Below are positions 1-7,700 of a stretch of DNA of 29,538 nucleotides, in pieces. The translations under genes and the position numbers were made by a program. The DNA is from Holophagales bacterium UBA5704 (GTDB lineage Bacteria > Acidobacteriota > Thermoanaerobaculia > Multivoradales > UBA5704). The first letter of the stretch is position 1; each line of letters begins with the position of its first letter. Under the pieces are notes generated by a model, which was not told the DNA's origin, ran no database searches, and was given only the letters and a program-made list of their open reading frames with translations. Where the stretch lies: NCBI GenBank assembly GCA_002420005.1, contig DIHE01000152.1:36182-65719 (forward strand). Direction: 5' to 3'.

Positions 1-311
1 AGGGGGCCGTAGCTGGTGTGCCCAGCGACAAAAGGAGGGCTGTGTCGCCGTGTCTAAGAGCGGCGATGAGTAGAAGGGCGGACCCTACGCTGGGGGGGGG
101 CATCCTCGTGGCCAATGACACGCATGAGCCGCTTCTGGGCTTTTTCGATGGCCAGAACGAGACTAAGCGCCTCCCGGGGCGGTCGCCCACCAAAGAGCTG
201 GGCGAGGAGAGAGAGAAGGCCGGGCCTTCGGCCCATTCATCTCGAATGCCGGCGAGACGCCAGCGCTCCCAGGGGGGCGCGATCCGGTAGCGTGGGGCAC
301 GGCACACCCAC
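1..311. other. Region without a recognised gene
   Basis: No open frame here resembles a known family. A 60-codon minus-strand frame (54-236) starts directly after a stop codon and has no convincing ribosome binding site, so I do not call it. There is a run of nine G at about 92-100. A short perfect hairpin (GGGCC-TTC-GGCCC, 222-234) may be a terminator or repeat remnant. The segment lies downstream of the terminator of the next gene and looks intergenic or degraded. Confidence 0.4.
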
Positions 312-353
312 AAAAATGAAGAACCCCGGAGGCGAGAGAACCCGCCCCCGGGG
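312..353 (-). terminator. Rho-independent terminator of the 139-aa gene
   Basis: Read on the minus strand, an 11-bp stem (CCCCGGGGGCG pairing with CGCCTCCGGGG, one G-U pair) encloses an 8-nt loop and is followed by TTCTTCATTTTTG. It lies about 30 bp past the stop codon of the minus-strand gene at 382-801, the right place and orientation to end that transcript. Confidence 0.75.
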
Positions 354-381
354 GAGGAGTGCGACTTCAGGATCGGCCGGA

Positions 382-801
382 TCAGCTCTTGTTCTTCGTC
401 TTCGCGGCTTCGGCTGCCACCTTGGCGAGCGCGAGCTCCTTCTCCAGATCGGCAACCCTTTCGTCGGGCGTCCGGCGGCGGGGGGACTTCGGCAGGCGCG
501 GCTTGGCGCCGACCTCGAGCAGCAAGGGGCTTTCGACGCCGAAGACGCTCTGCGCGCCAGCGACCACCCGGTTGCGGAAGCTGCGCCCGCGCCGCAGGAT
601 GTCCCTGCTGGTCAGGGTCGCCTCGCGCAGCTTGCTGCGGTAGATGTCCTGGTTGCTCTGAAGCTCCTTGGCCTCCAGAACCAGTGCTTCGAAGCCTTGG
701 AGGGTCTCGGCCAGCTGGGGCATCTGCGGCAGTCGCGCCTTCACGTTCGCGATCTGTGCTTCCCAGCCGCCGAGGTGCTTGGACAACGTATCCGTGGACA
801 T
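382..801 (-). CDS. Small coiled-coil protein of unknown function (139 aa)
   Basis: I do not recognise the family. The protein is hydrophilic, with no signal peptide or membrane segment. It has helical heptad-like stretches near residues 8-65, a basic middle (residues 65-80 and a PRRRTP stretch near 107), and an Ala/Lys/Glu-rich helical tail ending KTKNKS. Such composition suggests a soluble, possibly nucleic-acid- or partner-binding coiled coil, which is inference. That it is a real gene is supported by an AGGAG ribosome binding site 7 bp before the ATG, a good sigma70-type promoter about 130 bp upstream, and a clear terminator just past the stop. It is transcribed alone. The larger plus-strand frame over the same DNA has no such signals. 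Confidence 0.7.
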   Translation of the reverse strand: MSTDTLSKHLGGWEAQIANVKARLPQMPQLAETLQGFEALVLEAKELQSNQDIYRSKLREATLTSRDILRRGRSFRNRVVAGAQSVFGVESPLLLEVGAKPRLPKSPRRRTPDERVADLEKELALAKVAAEAAKTKNKS

Positions 802-823
802 GGTCTTTCTCCTACTGAGTCTT

Positions 824-845
824 CAGGCTGTTTCCCGACAGCCTG
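824..845 (-). promoter_or_regulatory. Stem-loop in the 5' leader of the 139-aa gene
   Basis: CAGGCTGT and ACAGCCTG form a perfect 8-bp inverted repeat with a 6-nt loop, about 23 bp upstream of the ATG and just outside the ribosome binding site. A weaker stem (GGCGT/ACGCC) follows at about 848-864. The leader predicted from the promoter at 928-956 is about 120 nt, long for this compact genome, so a cis-acting RNA role is possible. Confidence 0.4.
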
Positions 846-927
846 CGGGCGTCCTTTGAACGCCTCGTCCGTATGTGCTCCGGCTCTCTCTCCCGGGAAC
901 CACTCCCGGAAGCCGACCGGTGCACAG

Positions 928-956
928 ACCCTAACGGAGGTCGGACGTATTGTCAA
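928..956 (-). promoter_or_regulatory. Sigma70-type promoter of the 139-aa gene
   Basis: On the minus strand a perfect -35 box TTGACA (956-951) is followed after exactly 17 bp by TAGGGT (933-928) as -10. Predicted transcription start is near 921, giving a leader of roughly 120 nt before the ATG at 801. Confidence 0.6.
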
Positions 957-1043
957 TCGTCAGGCGTCCACATCTTATTTCAGCCGCTTAGTGCTTCCGT
1001 CCAGAATTTCCACAATTCGCTCGGGAATCTTCGGTGGGCGGCG

Positions 1044-1380
1044 CGGAATCGTGGTGAAGCGACCTCGGTTTGCCGTGAACGCGGCCGGGTTCGCCAGGAA
1101 CAGCCGCGGGATCGTGGTGAAGCGGTCGCTGTACGCCATGAACGGGGCCGGTCCACCGTGAACGGGATCGGCTTCACCAAGAACGGGCCGGGTTCGCCGT
1201 GAACGAAGGGGAAATCACCACGACCGCGGGCAGGGTCATGGCCAACGCGGGGCGTTCATGACGATCGGGGGCCTGTTCACGGTGAATCGGCTCTCGTTCA
1301 CCGTGATGAAGGGCCGGTCACCGTGAAGAGGCTCGAGATCGTGACGAGCTGCGGCCGGTTCATCACGAAACGGAGCCGTC
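1044..1380. repeat. Array of degenerate, palindromic ~20-bp tandem repeats
   Basis: About sixteen diverged units of 17-26 bp follow one another without spacers. The approximate consensus is GGTTCACCGTGAACGGGGCC, whose core TTCACCGTGAA is nearly self-complementary. Some units carry the complement-like form ATCGTGGTGAAGCG or TTCACGGTGAA, so the array mixes both orientations. No convincing gene lies within. Units are too diverged and unspaced for CRISPR. The array ends just before a small frame resembling a transposase C-terminus (1408-1599). Confidence 0.7.
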
Positions 1381-1407
1381 CTGGAGCAGGACCCGGAGAC
1401 GCGCCCC

Positions 1408-1599
1408 ATGCACCTCGACCGCTCGCCGGCCCCCTTCGTCCACACCGCTACTAAGAGGGTGCGCAAGGAGCTGCGAGAAGCTTACGGCTGGTTTCTGGCC
1501 GCCTTCCGGGAAGCCGCGGACCAGCTCAAGAAAGGTGATCGAGGCGCACCGTTTCCCCCGGGGAGCTTTCCGCCGCACCTGCCGTTCGTGCCGGTTTGA
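1408..1599 (+). pseudogene. Possible C-terminal remnant of a REP-associated (Y1-type) transposase
   Basis: The 63-aa frame ends with a helical stretch, then GDRGAPFPPGSFPPHLPFVP. From memory, this Gly-Asp-Arg followed by a Phe-Pro-Pro-rich end resembles the C-terminal tail of some Y1/HUH transposases and RAYT-like proteins. The catalytic part (HUH motif and Tyr) is absent, and the frame upstream is closed by stops at about 1324 and 1339 inside the repeat array. If the assignment is right, it is a remnant rather than a gene. It could also be a small unrelated protein; there is no good ribosome binding site before the ATG. Confidence 0.35.
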
Positions 1600-1803
1600 G
1601 GCTTTTCTCGGGCCGGGTTTGCGGGTGGTCGGTCAGTCCACTGGTCGAGTCTCGGTTCGCCTCGCGGGCCGCGGTGATCTCATTGCGCGCGGTGTGGACC
1701 TTCGAGCTCTCCCAAGCGGTAGACCTTGGTGTTCCCTCGGGTGGCGAAGACGGCAGGCGTCACTGGGCAACCTCCCTGCCGCAGGGTTGAGTGACTCCGC
1801 GAG
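1600..1803. other. Intergenic region, nothing recognised
   Basis: No coding frame can be supported. An imperfect hairpin around CCCTGCCGCAGGG (about 1775-1788) lies downstream of the minus-strand peptide gene, but has no T-tract, so I do not call it a terminator. Confidence 0.3.
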
Positions 1804-2016
1804 CTAACAGACTTCAGGGCAGTCCCAGACGTAGTGCCCGTTCCAGAAGATGCATTCGCAGGTGTAGGTGTAGCTACAGGCGTCCGTACACGTCGCGGGG
1901 AATTGCCCAGCGGCGCATGTGGTCCCTTCGACCGTCCAGCAGAACGGAGACGCAACGGCTGGAGACGCAAGGACGAGCAAGATCAGGGCAAGACAGAGAC
2001 CGACGAGCTTTTTCAT
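1804..2016 (-). CDS. Small secreted cysteine-rich protein (70 aa)
   Basis: A clear Sec signal peptide comes first: MKK, then a hydrophobic core, then a PAVAS cleavage region ending near residue 23. The mature part is about 47 residues with eight cysteines, the last being the C-terminal residue. It has no Lys or Arg and several aromatic residues (Trp, Tyr, Phe). Even cysteine number plus export suggests four disulfides formed in the periplasm or outside the cell. The function is unknown; a toxin-like, adhesive or inhibitory peptide is possible but nothing in the sequence decides. A GGAAAGGA ribosome binding site lies about 9 bp before the ATG, with a TATACT -10 box further upstream. No processing or immunity gene is adjacent. 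Confidence 0.75.
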   Translation of the reverse strand: MKKLVGLCLALILLVLASPAVASPFCWTVEGTTCAAGQFPATCTDACSYTYTCECIFWNGHYVWDCPEVC

Positions 2017-2070
2017 GGGATTGTGTCCTTTCCAGGTAAACGAGCCATTAGATCTATGCTAAGCTGCAAG

Positions 2071-2098
2071 AGTATACCGCCGATGCCGGGGGCCAGAA
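2071..2098 (-). promoter_or_regulatory. Promoter of the cysteine-rich peptide gene
   Basis: On the minus strand TTCTGG (2098-2093) and TATACT (2076-2071) are separated by 16 bp. The -10 is strong and the -35 weak. Predicted leader is about 45-50 nt. The GGTATACT context of the -10 recurs before the SIMPL gene at 25,264. Confidence 0.45.
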
Positions 2099-2211
2099 GG
2101 CGCACACAGAACTTCTCCTGCGTGAGCTTTGTGGCTCGTCCTTGAGCCCTCCGGCAGCGGTTTCGCTTCCACCATAGTACCTTAGATTCTCGCACGGATA
2201 CAATCCTCTCC

Positions 2212-2450
2212 TCACGTCTGCATCCCCTCTATCGTGACCCCGCGGTTGGGGAAGCGGCGGTCGAACGCGCGTAGATCCGCTCGGCTCCCCGGTCCACTGC
2301 CCGGGCCCAGATCAGGGCGTCCGCGAAGCAGACCCGGCCCTAGCTCCGGCAAAGCTGGAGAGCTTCGAGGACGCTGGCCTTGGGCAGGCTCGCCAAGCGG
2401 AGATTGGCGCGTTGAACCAGCTCGGTCAGGCTGTCGAGGGAAATGACGAC
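2212..2450 (-). pseudogene. PIN-domain (VapC-like) nuclease, truncated and frameshifted
   Basis: Translating the minus strand from 2450 gives the C-terminal half of a PIN domain. An in-frame TAG at 2342-2340 replaces what was probably a Glu codon, followed by GRVCFADALIWARAVDRG and AERIYA. A frameshift at about 2265-2271 then moves the match to another frame: FDRRFPNRGV, ending at the TGA at 2212-2214. The conserved FADAL and FDRRF blocks carrying the third and fourth acidic residues of PIN nucleases are recognisable. The N-terminal half with the first Asp is missing; the recombinase gene ends at 2477. No antitoxin gene remains next to it. It is a decayed toxin gene unlikely to make an active product. 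Confidence 0.65.
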
Positions 2451-2476
2451 TTGCCCTACCCCCCAGCCCCCGCAAG

Positions 2477-3424
2477 CTATGGATTGGCGCCCGCCCGGAA
2501 CCGCCGCCGCGGATGCCGGCCCTCCAGCATCTTCCTCTGCGCGCCCGCGCCGACCTCGGTGTAGATCTGGGTGGTGGCGATGGAGCGGTGGCCGAGGAGT
2601 TGTTGGATGAACCGGATGTCCACTCCCTCTTCGAGCAGCAGGGTGGCGGTCGAGTGGCGGAGCATGTGCGGGGTCACGTGGAGCAGCACGCCGGCCTCCC
2701 GGGTGTGGCGGCGCAGCGCGGTGCGGACGGTCTGCTCGGAGAGGCGGGTGCCGCTGCGGTTGCGGAAGAAGGGGGTCTCCCCCTCCTCATCGTCCTCCCA
2801 GAAGGCGGCGTACTCCTTCACCGAAGCGAGGGTCTCCTCGTCGCAGACCTGGAGGAGGCGCTCGCGTCCTCCCTTCCCCAGGATGCGCACGCGGCCCTGG
2901 CGGAGGTCCACGTCCGGCGTTCGCAGGCTGCAGATCTCGCCGACCCGGGCACCCGTGGCGAACAGCAGCTCGATCACGGCGATGTCCCGCACCAGGACCT
3001 GATAGCCGGGGGTGTCCTTCTTCTTCCAGCCTCGCTTCAGCCGGTAGAGGTGGCGGAAAAGCTTCTCCAGGTCCGCCAGCGAGATCGTCCGCGGCAGGCG
3101 CCGCGTCTCCTTGATCCGCACCTCCATCTTGCGGAAGGGGTTCACCGCCACGGCGTCCTCGCGCTCCAGGAAGTGGATGAAGGCCTTGAGCGTCGCCACC
3201 TTCCGCTTCACGCTCTTCTCGGCCAGATGGTCGAAGAGGCTCTTGATGTAGGCCCGCAGAGCCGGTTTGTCGATCCCGGCGATCTCGGTCACCGCCAGCT
3301 CCAGGGCGACGTGCTCGGAGAACTGCCGCAGGTCGATCGAGTACGCCTTCAGCGTCTTGGGGCTGAGGTTCTTCTCGTACTGGCAGTGGAACAGGAACTG
3401 CGCGACGGCATCTTCAATCGTCAT
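2477..3424 (-). CDS. Tyrosine recombinase / integrase (XerD-like, 315 aa)
   Basis: A site-specific recombinase that cuts and rejoins DNA through a phosphotyrosine. The N-terminal core-binding (SAM-like) domain spans about residues 4-90. The catalytic domain spans about 112-300, with all expected residues: Arg160 (ATGARVGE), Lys184 (LGKGGRE), His253 and Arg256 (THMLRHS region), His279 (LGHRS) and Tyr288 (TTQIY). Compared with XerC/XerD it carries a basic insertion near residues 126-140 (RLKRGWKKKD). The start is supported by a GGAGG ribosome binding site. It could be an integron- or island-type integrase rather than the housekeeping Xer, since it borders a decayed PIN gene and repeats. No attachment site can be assigned from this window alone. 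Confidence 0.9.
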   Translation of the reverse strand: MTIEDAVAQFLFHCQYEKNLSPKTLKAYSIDLRQFSEHVALELAVTEIAGIDKPALRAYIKSLFDHLAEKSVKRKVATLKAFIHFLEREDAVAVNPFRKMEVRIKETRRLPRTISLADLEKLFRHLYRLKRGWKKKDTPGYQVLVRDIAVIELLFATGARVGEICSLRTPDVDLRQGRVRILGKGGRERLLQVCDEETLASVKEYAAFWEDDEEGETPFFRNRSGTRLSEQTVRTALRRHTREAGVLLHVTPHMLRHSTATLLLEEGVDIRFIQQLLGHRSIATTQIYTEVGAGAQRKMLEGRHPRRRFRAGANP

Positions 3425-3524
3425 CTGCCCTCCGGCGGAGAATCGCCGGGTGGGATGATAACCTCGAAGGAGAAGAGGCCGAGATGGAAAGTATCGCTCT
3501 CCAGCGATGCTGCGGTTTGTTCCC

Positions 3525-4259
3525 CTACCCCCCCAGGTCCGCCAGCGGATTGAACGGCGCCTCTTTGTAGTCGGCCGGGGGATCGTAGGTGCCGGTGGGG
3601 GCGTCGCGGGTCTCGACGGTTTGCAGCTCTTCGCGGGTGTTGATGCGGGCTCCCATGGCTTCGACGCGGTCTTCGCGCAGGACGGGGAAGCCGTCGAGCT
3701 TCTCCAGGGCGTCCACCCAGGCGGCGCTGCCGGGTTGCAGGGCGGCGAGGGTGGCGGCGAGGCGGTTCAGGGCGGGCCAGGTGGGGACGTCCTGGCTCAG
3801 CCAGAGGGTGCTTTCGATCTTCATGCCGGTCGCATTGGTGATGCTCATGCCCAGCTTGCGGGCGGCCCAGGCGCCGAAGGTCTTCTTCTCCTGGGTGGGC
3901 TTCACCTGGACGGTCAGCTGCATCTGCTGCGCCCACAAGGCTCCCGTCTGCTCGCTCCCCTTGGGCATCAGGCGGACGAAGTCGATCGGCAGAGGGAGGG
4001 CGCTCCAGGTCTTGTCGGCATGGCGCAGGACATAGAGCCGGTTGAGGTCGAGCCGCAGGATGGCGGAGCTGTCCGCGTCGTCGCGGCGGAGCTTGTCGGT
4101 GCTCACCCAGATCTTGATCGTGGTGTCCCGGGCCGGCTGGGTCTCGCCGTCGACCTGGAAGGCGTCGGTGTGACTCTTCACGGTCAGCAGGGAATCGGCG
4201 GCGGCGGGGAGGGCCAGCATCAGGAGCAGCACGGGCAGGAGGGAGAGACGTCGCGACAT
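3525..4259 (-). CDS. Exported protein, DUF4412-like (244 aa)
   Basis: The start is the ATG at 4259, with AAAGGA 7 bp upstream. The frame extends 12 codons further upstream without a ribosome binding site. A Sec signal peptide (MSRR, a Leu-rich core, then PAAADS) is cleaved after about residue 21. The mature part is beta-rich: SHTDAF, then IKIWVSTDKLR, then a segment about the logged state of the protein (LNRLYVLRHADKTW). This layout resembles DUF4412 / LolA-fold-like periplasmic proteins; the assignment is by pattern only. It lies 39 bp after the DUF4442 gene and in the same direction as the efflux operon, so it may be its distal cargo. It is followed by a weak 6-bp hairpin (about 3497-3512) before the recombinase gene. 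Confidence 0.7.
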   Translation of the reverse strand: MSRRLSLLPVLLLMLALPAAADSLLTVKSHTDAFQVDGETQPARDTTIKIWVSTDKLRRDDADSSAILRLDLNRLYVLRHADKTWSALPLPIDFVRLMPKGSEQTGALWAQQMQLTVQVKPTQEKKTFGAWAARKLGMSITNATGMKIESTLWLSQDVPTWPALNRLAATLAALQPGSAAWVDALEKLDGFPVLREDRVEAMGARINTREELQTVETRDAPTGTYDPPADYKEAPFNPLADLGG

Positions 4260-4298
4260 GTTGAGTCCTTTGCGAAAGATCCCGCAGGGTAGCACGAG

Positions 4299-4763
4299 TC
4301 AGGGGATGGGGTTCGCGTCCTTGCGTCGCACGTAAAGAAGCTTCTCGACCTCGGCGACCAGGTTCCCCCGGTCGTCCTTGACCTCCACAGTGAAGAGGGG
4401 CTCGACCTTGCCGCCCCGGTCGGCGGCGGCGCGGATCTCCTCGACCTTCTCGGGCGGGATGTGGAAGGTGGCGTGCACGGTTCCCTTGCCGGGGCGGCGG
4501 AAGCGGATGGTCGCCGCCTTGTCCCACACGATGTAGTTGCGGCCGAGCTGCTCGATGAGGAGGAGCATGAAGAAGGGGTCGCAGAGGCTGTAGAGCGAGC
4601 CGCCGAAGTGGGTGCCGACGTAGTTGCGGTTCCACCAGCGCAGCTTCATGCGCACGTCGAAGGTCCGCAGGTCCGGGCTGGAGCGGACCCGCACACCGGC
4701 TCCCACGTAGGGGGGGTAGATGTTGAGCAGGCGGATCAGCCAGCGGCGGTCGAAGAGGGCCAT
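4299..4763 (-). CDS. DUF4442 hotdog-fold thioesterase-like protein (154 aa)
   Basis: The sequence from MALFDRRWL to the end matches the DUF4442 / YiiD-C-type hotdog family. Features are an N-terminal helix containing a NIYPPYVGAGV stretch, the strand pair RMKLRWWNRN, then the family block GTHFGGSLYSLCDPFF, and a terminal strand EVEKLLYVRR. Hotdog proteins usually act on acyl-CoA or acyl-carrier thioesters; the substrate here is unknown. The Asp in LCDP is the likely active-site acid. I chose the ATG at 4763 because the longer frame overlaps the preceding gene and lacks family sequence. It starts 10 bp after the stop of the RND-ABC gene, so it is probably part of the same transcript. Confidence 0.8.
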   Translation of the reverse strand: MALFDRRWLIRLLNIYPPYVGAGVRVRSSPDLRTFDVRMKLRWWNRNYVGTHFGGSLYSLCDPFFMLLLIEQLGRNYIVWDKAATIRFRRPGKGTVHATFHIPPEKVEEIRAAADRGGKVEPLFTVEVKDDRGNLVAEVEKLLYVRRKDANPIP

Positions 4764-4773
4764 GGGGGGGATT

Positions 4774-7700
4774 CTACTCGTGCTCCGCCCGATCCACCTC
4801 GGCCAGATATGCCTCCTCCAGGCTGGGCTCCACCGCCTCACCGGCCAGCGGCTGACCGGTGCGGGCGACGGCGCGGATCTCGATGCCTTCCAGGCGGCGG
4901 ACGCGAGCGGTGACGCGGTAGCGGTGGCCGATGTCGGCCAGGGCGGCGTCGCCGATCACGGTACGGAAGACCCGGCCGCGGGCGCGGGCGACCAGCTCCT
5001 CGGGGGGACCGTCGAAGCGCAGGCGGCCCTGGGTGAGCAGGAGGATGCGGCGGGCGGCGGCCTCGACGTCGCTCGCGATGTGCGTCGAGAAGAGGACGAT
5101 GCGGTCGGCGGCCTGCTCCAGGAGGAGCTCGCGGAAACGGCTGCGGGACTCGATGTCGAGGCCGGTGGTGGGCTCGTCGACGATCAGGATGGCGGGGGCA
5201 CCGAGGAGGGCCCGGGCGATGCCGACGCGCTGCCGCATGCCGCCGGAGAAGTCGCGCACCTTGCGCCGGGCGTGCTCGGTCAGGTCCACCTCGGCGAGGC
5301 GGCGCTCGATCTCGGCGGCGCGCTCGCGGGGATCGGTGAGGCCGTGCTCGCGCGCCCAATGGTCGAGGAACTGCTCGGCGGTGAAGTCCGGGTAGGCGTT
5401 GAATTCCTGCGGCAGGAAGCCGATCCGCCGCCGGTAGGCCGCCAGGTTCTCGGCCGTCACCGGCACCCCGCGGAACAGCACGTGCCCACGGGTGGGCTCC
5501 AGGAGGCCGGTGAGGACGCGCAGCAGGGTCGTCTTGCCGGCGCCGTTCGGGCCGAGCAGGCCGATGATGCCGGGCTCCAGGCGGAAGGTCATGGCGGACA
5601 GCGCCCGGAATCCCGCCCGCCGGGGCGAGCCGCCGCCGTAGATCTTGGTGAGACCGCGCACGTCCAGGGTGGAGCGCACTTCTTCGTTCCACGCCGGGGG
5701 GACGCGGCGGCGGCGCGTCTCTTCCGGATTGCGTTGACGCCAGCGGGCGGCGGCGAGGCGCAGGGGTGGCGTCACCAGGGCCGCGGTGAGCAGGGCCGCT
5801 CCGGCGGCGAGCCCGGCGGCGCGCAGAGGGATCACCCAACGGAAGCGCAGCGCATCGGCGCCCAGGGTCGGCGCGGCGAGCAGGAGGACCAGCGGAACGG
5901 TCGCGGCGAGGAGCCAGGGGGTCTCGCCGCGCAGGCGCCGCCAGAGCCGGCCCGGGGTGTCGCCGGCCCCGGCGGCCAGCTCGGTGACGGGGGCGAGGAC
6001 CAAAGCGAGGGCGGCGGCGACGGCGAACAGGCCGGGCTCGTCGATCTGTCCGATGCCGAGCCGGATCACCGGCGCCGCGGCGAGCAGCCCGGCCCCCAAA
6101 GGCACAAGGACGCCCAGGGCGCGCAGCGGGGCGCCCAGGCGCCAGGCGGCGACGGCGGCGAGAAGCAGGGGAAGGAGGAGAGCGGGAAACAGCAGCTGCA
6201 GCCGCTCGTCCTCCCAGACGGCCGGCGAGAGCGAGGGCCGCTCCAGGTCCACACCGGCAGGCAGGGCGAGGTGCGCCAGGCTGCGGTCCATCTCTTTGCG
6301 CCGGCCGAGCCGCAGCTCCTCGCTGTTCAAGGGAAGCTGGACCTCGACCGGGAGGACGAAACGGCCGGATTGCCGGGCGATGCGCGGCTGCACGGCTTCC
6401 TCGCGCAGGGTCAGCGCCGCCGTCGGGAGGGCCGCCTGGCGGCCCAGCAGAAGGGGCCGTGAGAGGAGGGCTCCGACGGTGGGGAGGTGGCGCTCCGGGT
6501 CGAGTGGTGTACCGGCCGGGACGACCACCAGGATCCGTTCCGCGCTCTCGGCGGTGCGCCGGGGAAGCTGAAGGGCGGCGGGAGGCCGGCTCGCCGCCCG
6601 CAGCGCCTCGGCGAGCTCGGAGGCCACCGCCGGGGAGAGGCCGCGGCGAGGCCGGAGGCTGAGCACGACGGACGGCGGGTCCCAGGCGGTGATCCAGTGC
6701 GGCCGGATCTGAAGCTGCCCGAGGCGGCCGAGGAGGCGGTCGTGCGCCGTGCGGAGCGCGCCGAGATCGGCGCTGCGCAGGATGGCGCGGTACCGGAAGC
6801 CCTCGCCGTCCGCCTCGGCGCTCTCCTCCAGGTCCAGGCGCAACCCGTTCCCGCCGGTCGCGGCGAGGCCGGTGTCGATGCGTGCCGCGGCGGCTCCCGG
6901 GATCTGGTACCGCAGGCGGGTGGCGAGCGCGGCGAGCCGCTCGGGCTGCCGGTTCTCCGGCCCCACCTCGGCGACGGCGAACGCGGCACCGCGGCGGGCG
7001 CTGGTCCAGAAATGGACCACCTCCGGGGTGCGGGCGAGGACCTTCTCGGCACCGAGGAGCAGGCGCTCCGCCTCCTCCAGGGTGGAGCCTTCCGGCAAGG
7101 GCAGGAAGAGGGAAAAGCGGCCGGCGTCGGGCGAGAGGTCGGCGCTGCGGGGAACCAGAGCCTTGCCGCAGACGACGGCGGTCAAGGCGCCGGCCGCGGC
7201 GAGACCGAGCAAGGCGGTGCCGGGGTCACGCAGGGCGCGGCGCTGGAGGGACCTCACCCCCTGGCCCCCTCTCCCATCGCCCCCCCACCGCCCGGGAGAG
7301 GGGGAACCCCCGCCCGCGTGCTTCTCCTGTCTTGGGTGGTGGCGCCCCCTCTCCCGGGGGAAGGGGAGGCGATGGGAGAGGAGGATGGGGGGTGAGGTCC
7401 CGGGCAGCAGGGCGGTGGCCAGGATCGCGGCGGCGGTGGCCAGGAAGAAGGCGCGGGCGGGCTCTCCGAGGAGCGGATCGAGCGCCGGGCCGGCCAGGGG
7501 GAGCGTCGCGGGCAGGGTCGCGGCGGCGGCGAGCACGGTGCCGGCGAAGGCGGTGAGGCCGCTGGAACGGCCGAGGCGCAGAGCCGCACCCGGCAAGGCC
7601 GCCGCGACGCCCAGGACCAGGGAGGGGAGGGTGAGCAGGTGGAGCGGCAGGCCGGCGATCCAGAAGGCGTTCCCCGCCGCCGCGGCGCCGGCCGGGATGG

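Noticed and set aside
115..1161. 348-codon plus-strand frame across the 139-aa gene
   Set aside because: It has no ribosome binding site or family similarity. The minus-strand gene in the same place has a promoter, ribosome binding site and terminator.
1044..1380. Possible CRISPR array
   Set aside because: Units are contiguous, strongly diverged and variable in length, with no unique spacers and no cas genes.
3493..3514. Terminator between the exported protein and recombinase genes
   Set aside because: The hairpin ATCGCT/AGCGAT is only 6 bp and has no T-tract on the minus strand.
4720..6462. 580-codon plus-strand open frame opposite the ABC part of the fusion
   Set aside because: Gly/Gln/Glu-rich shadow frame; the ABC motifs lie on the other strand.
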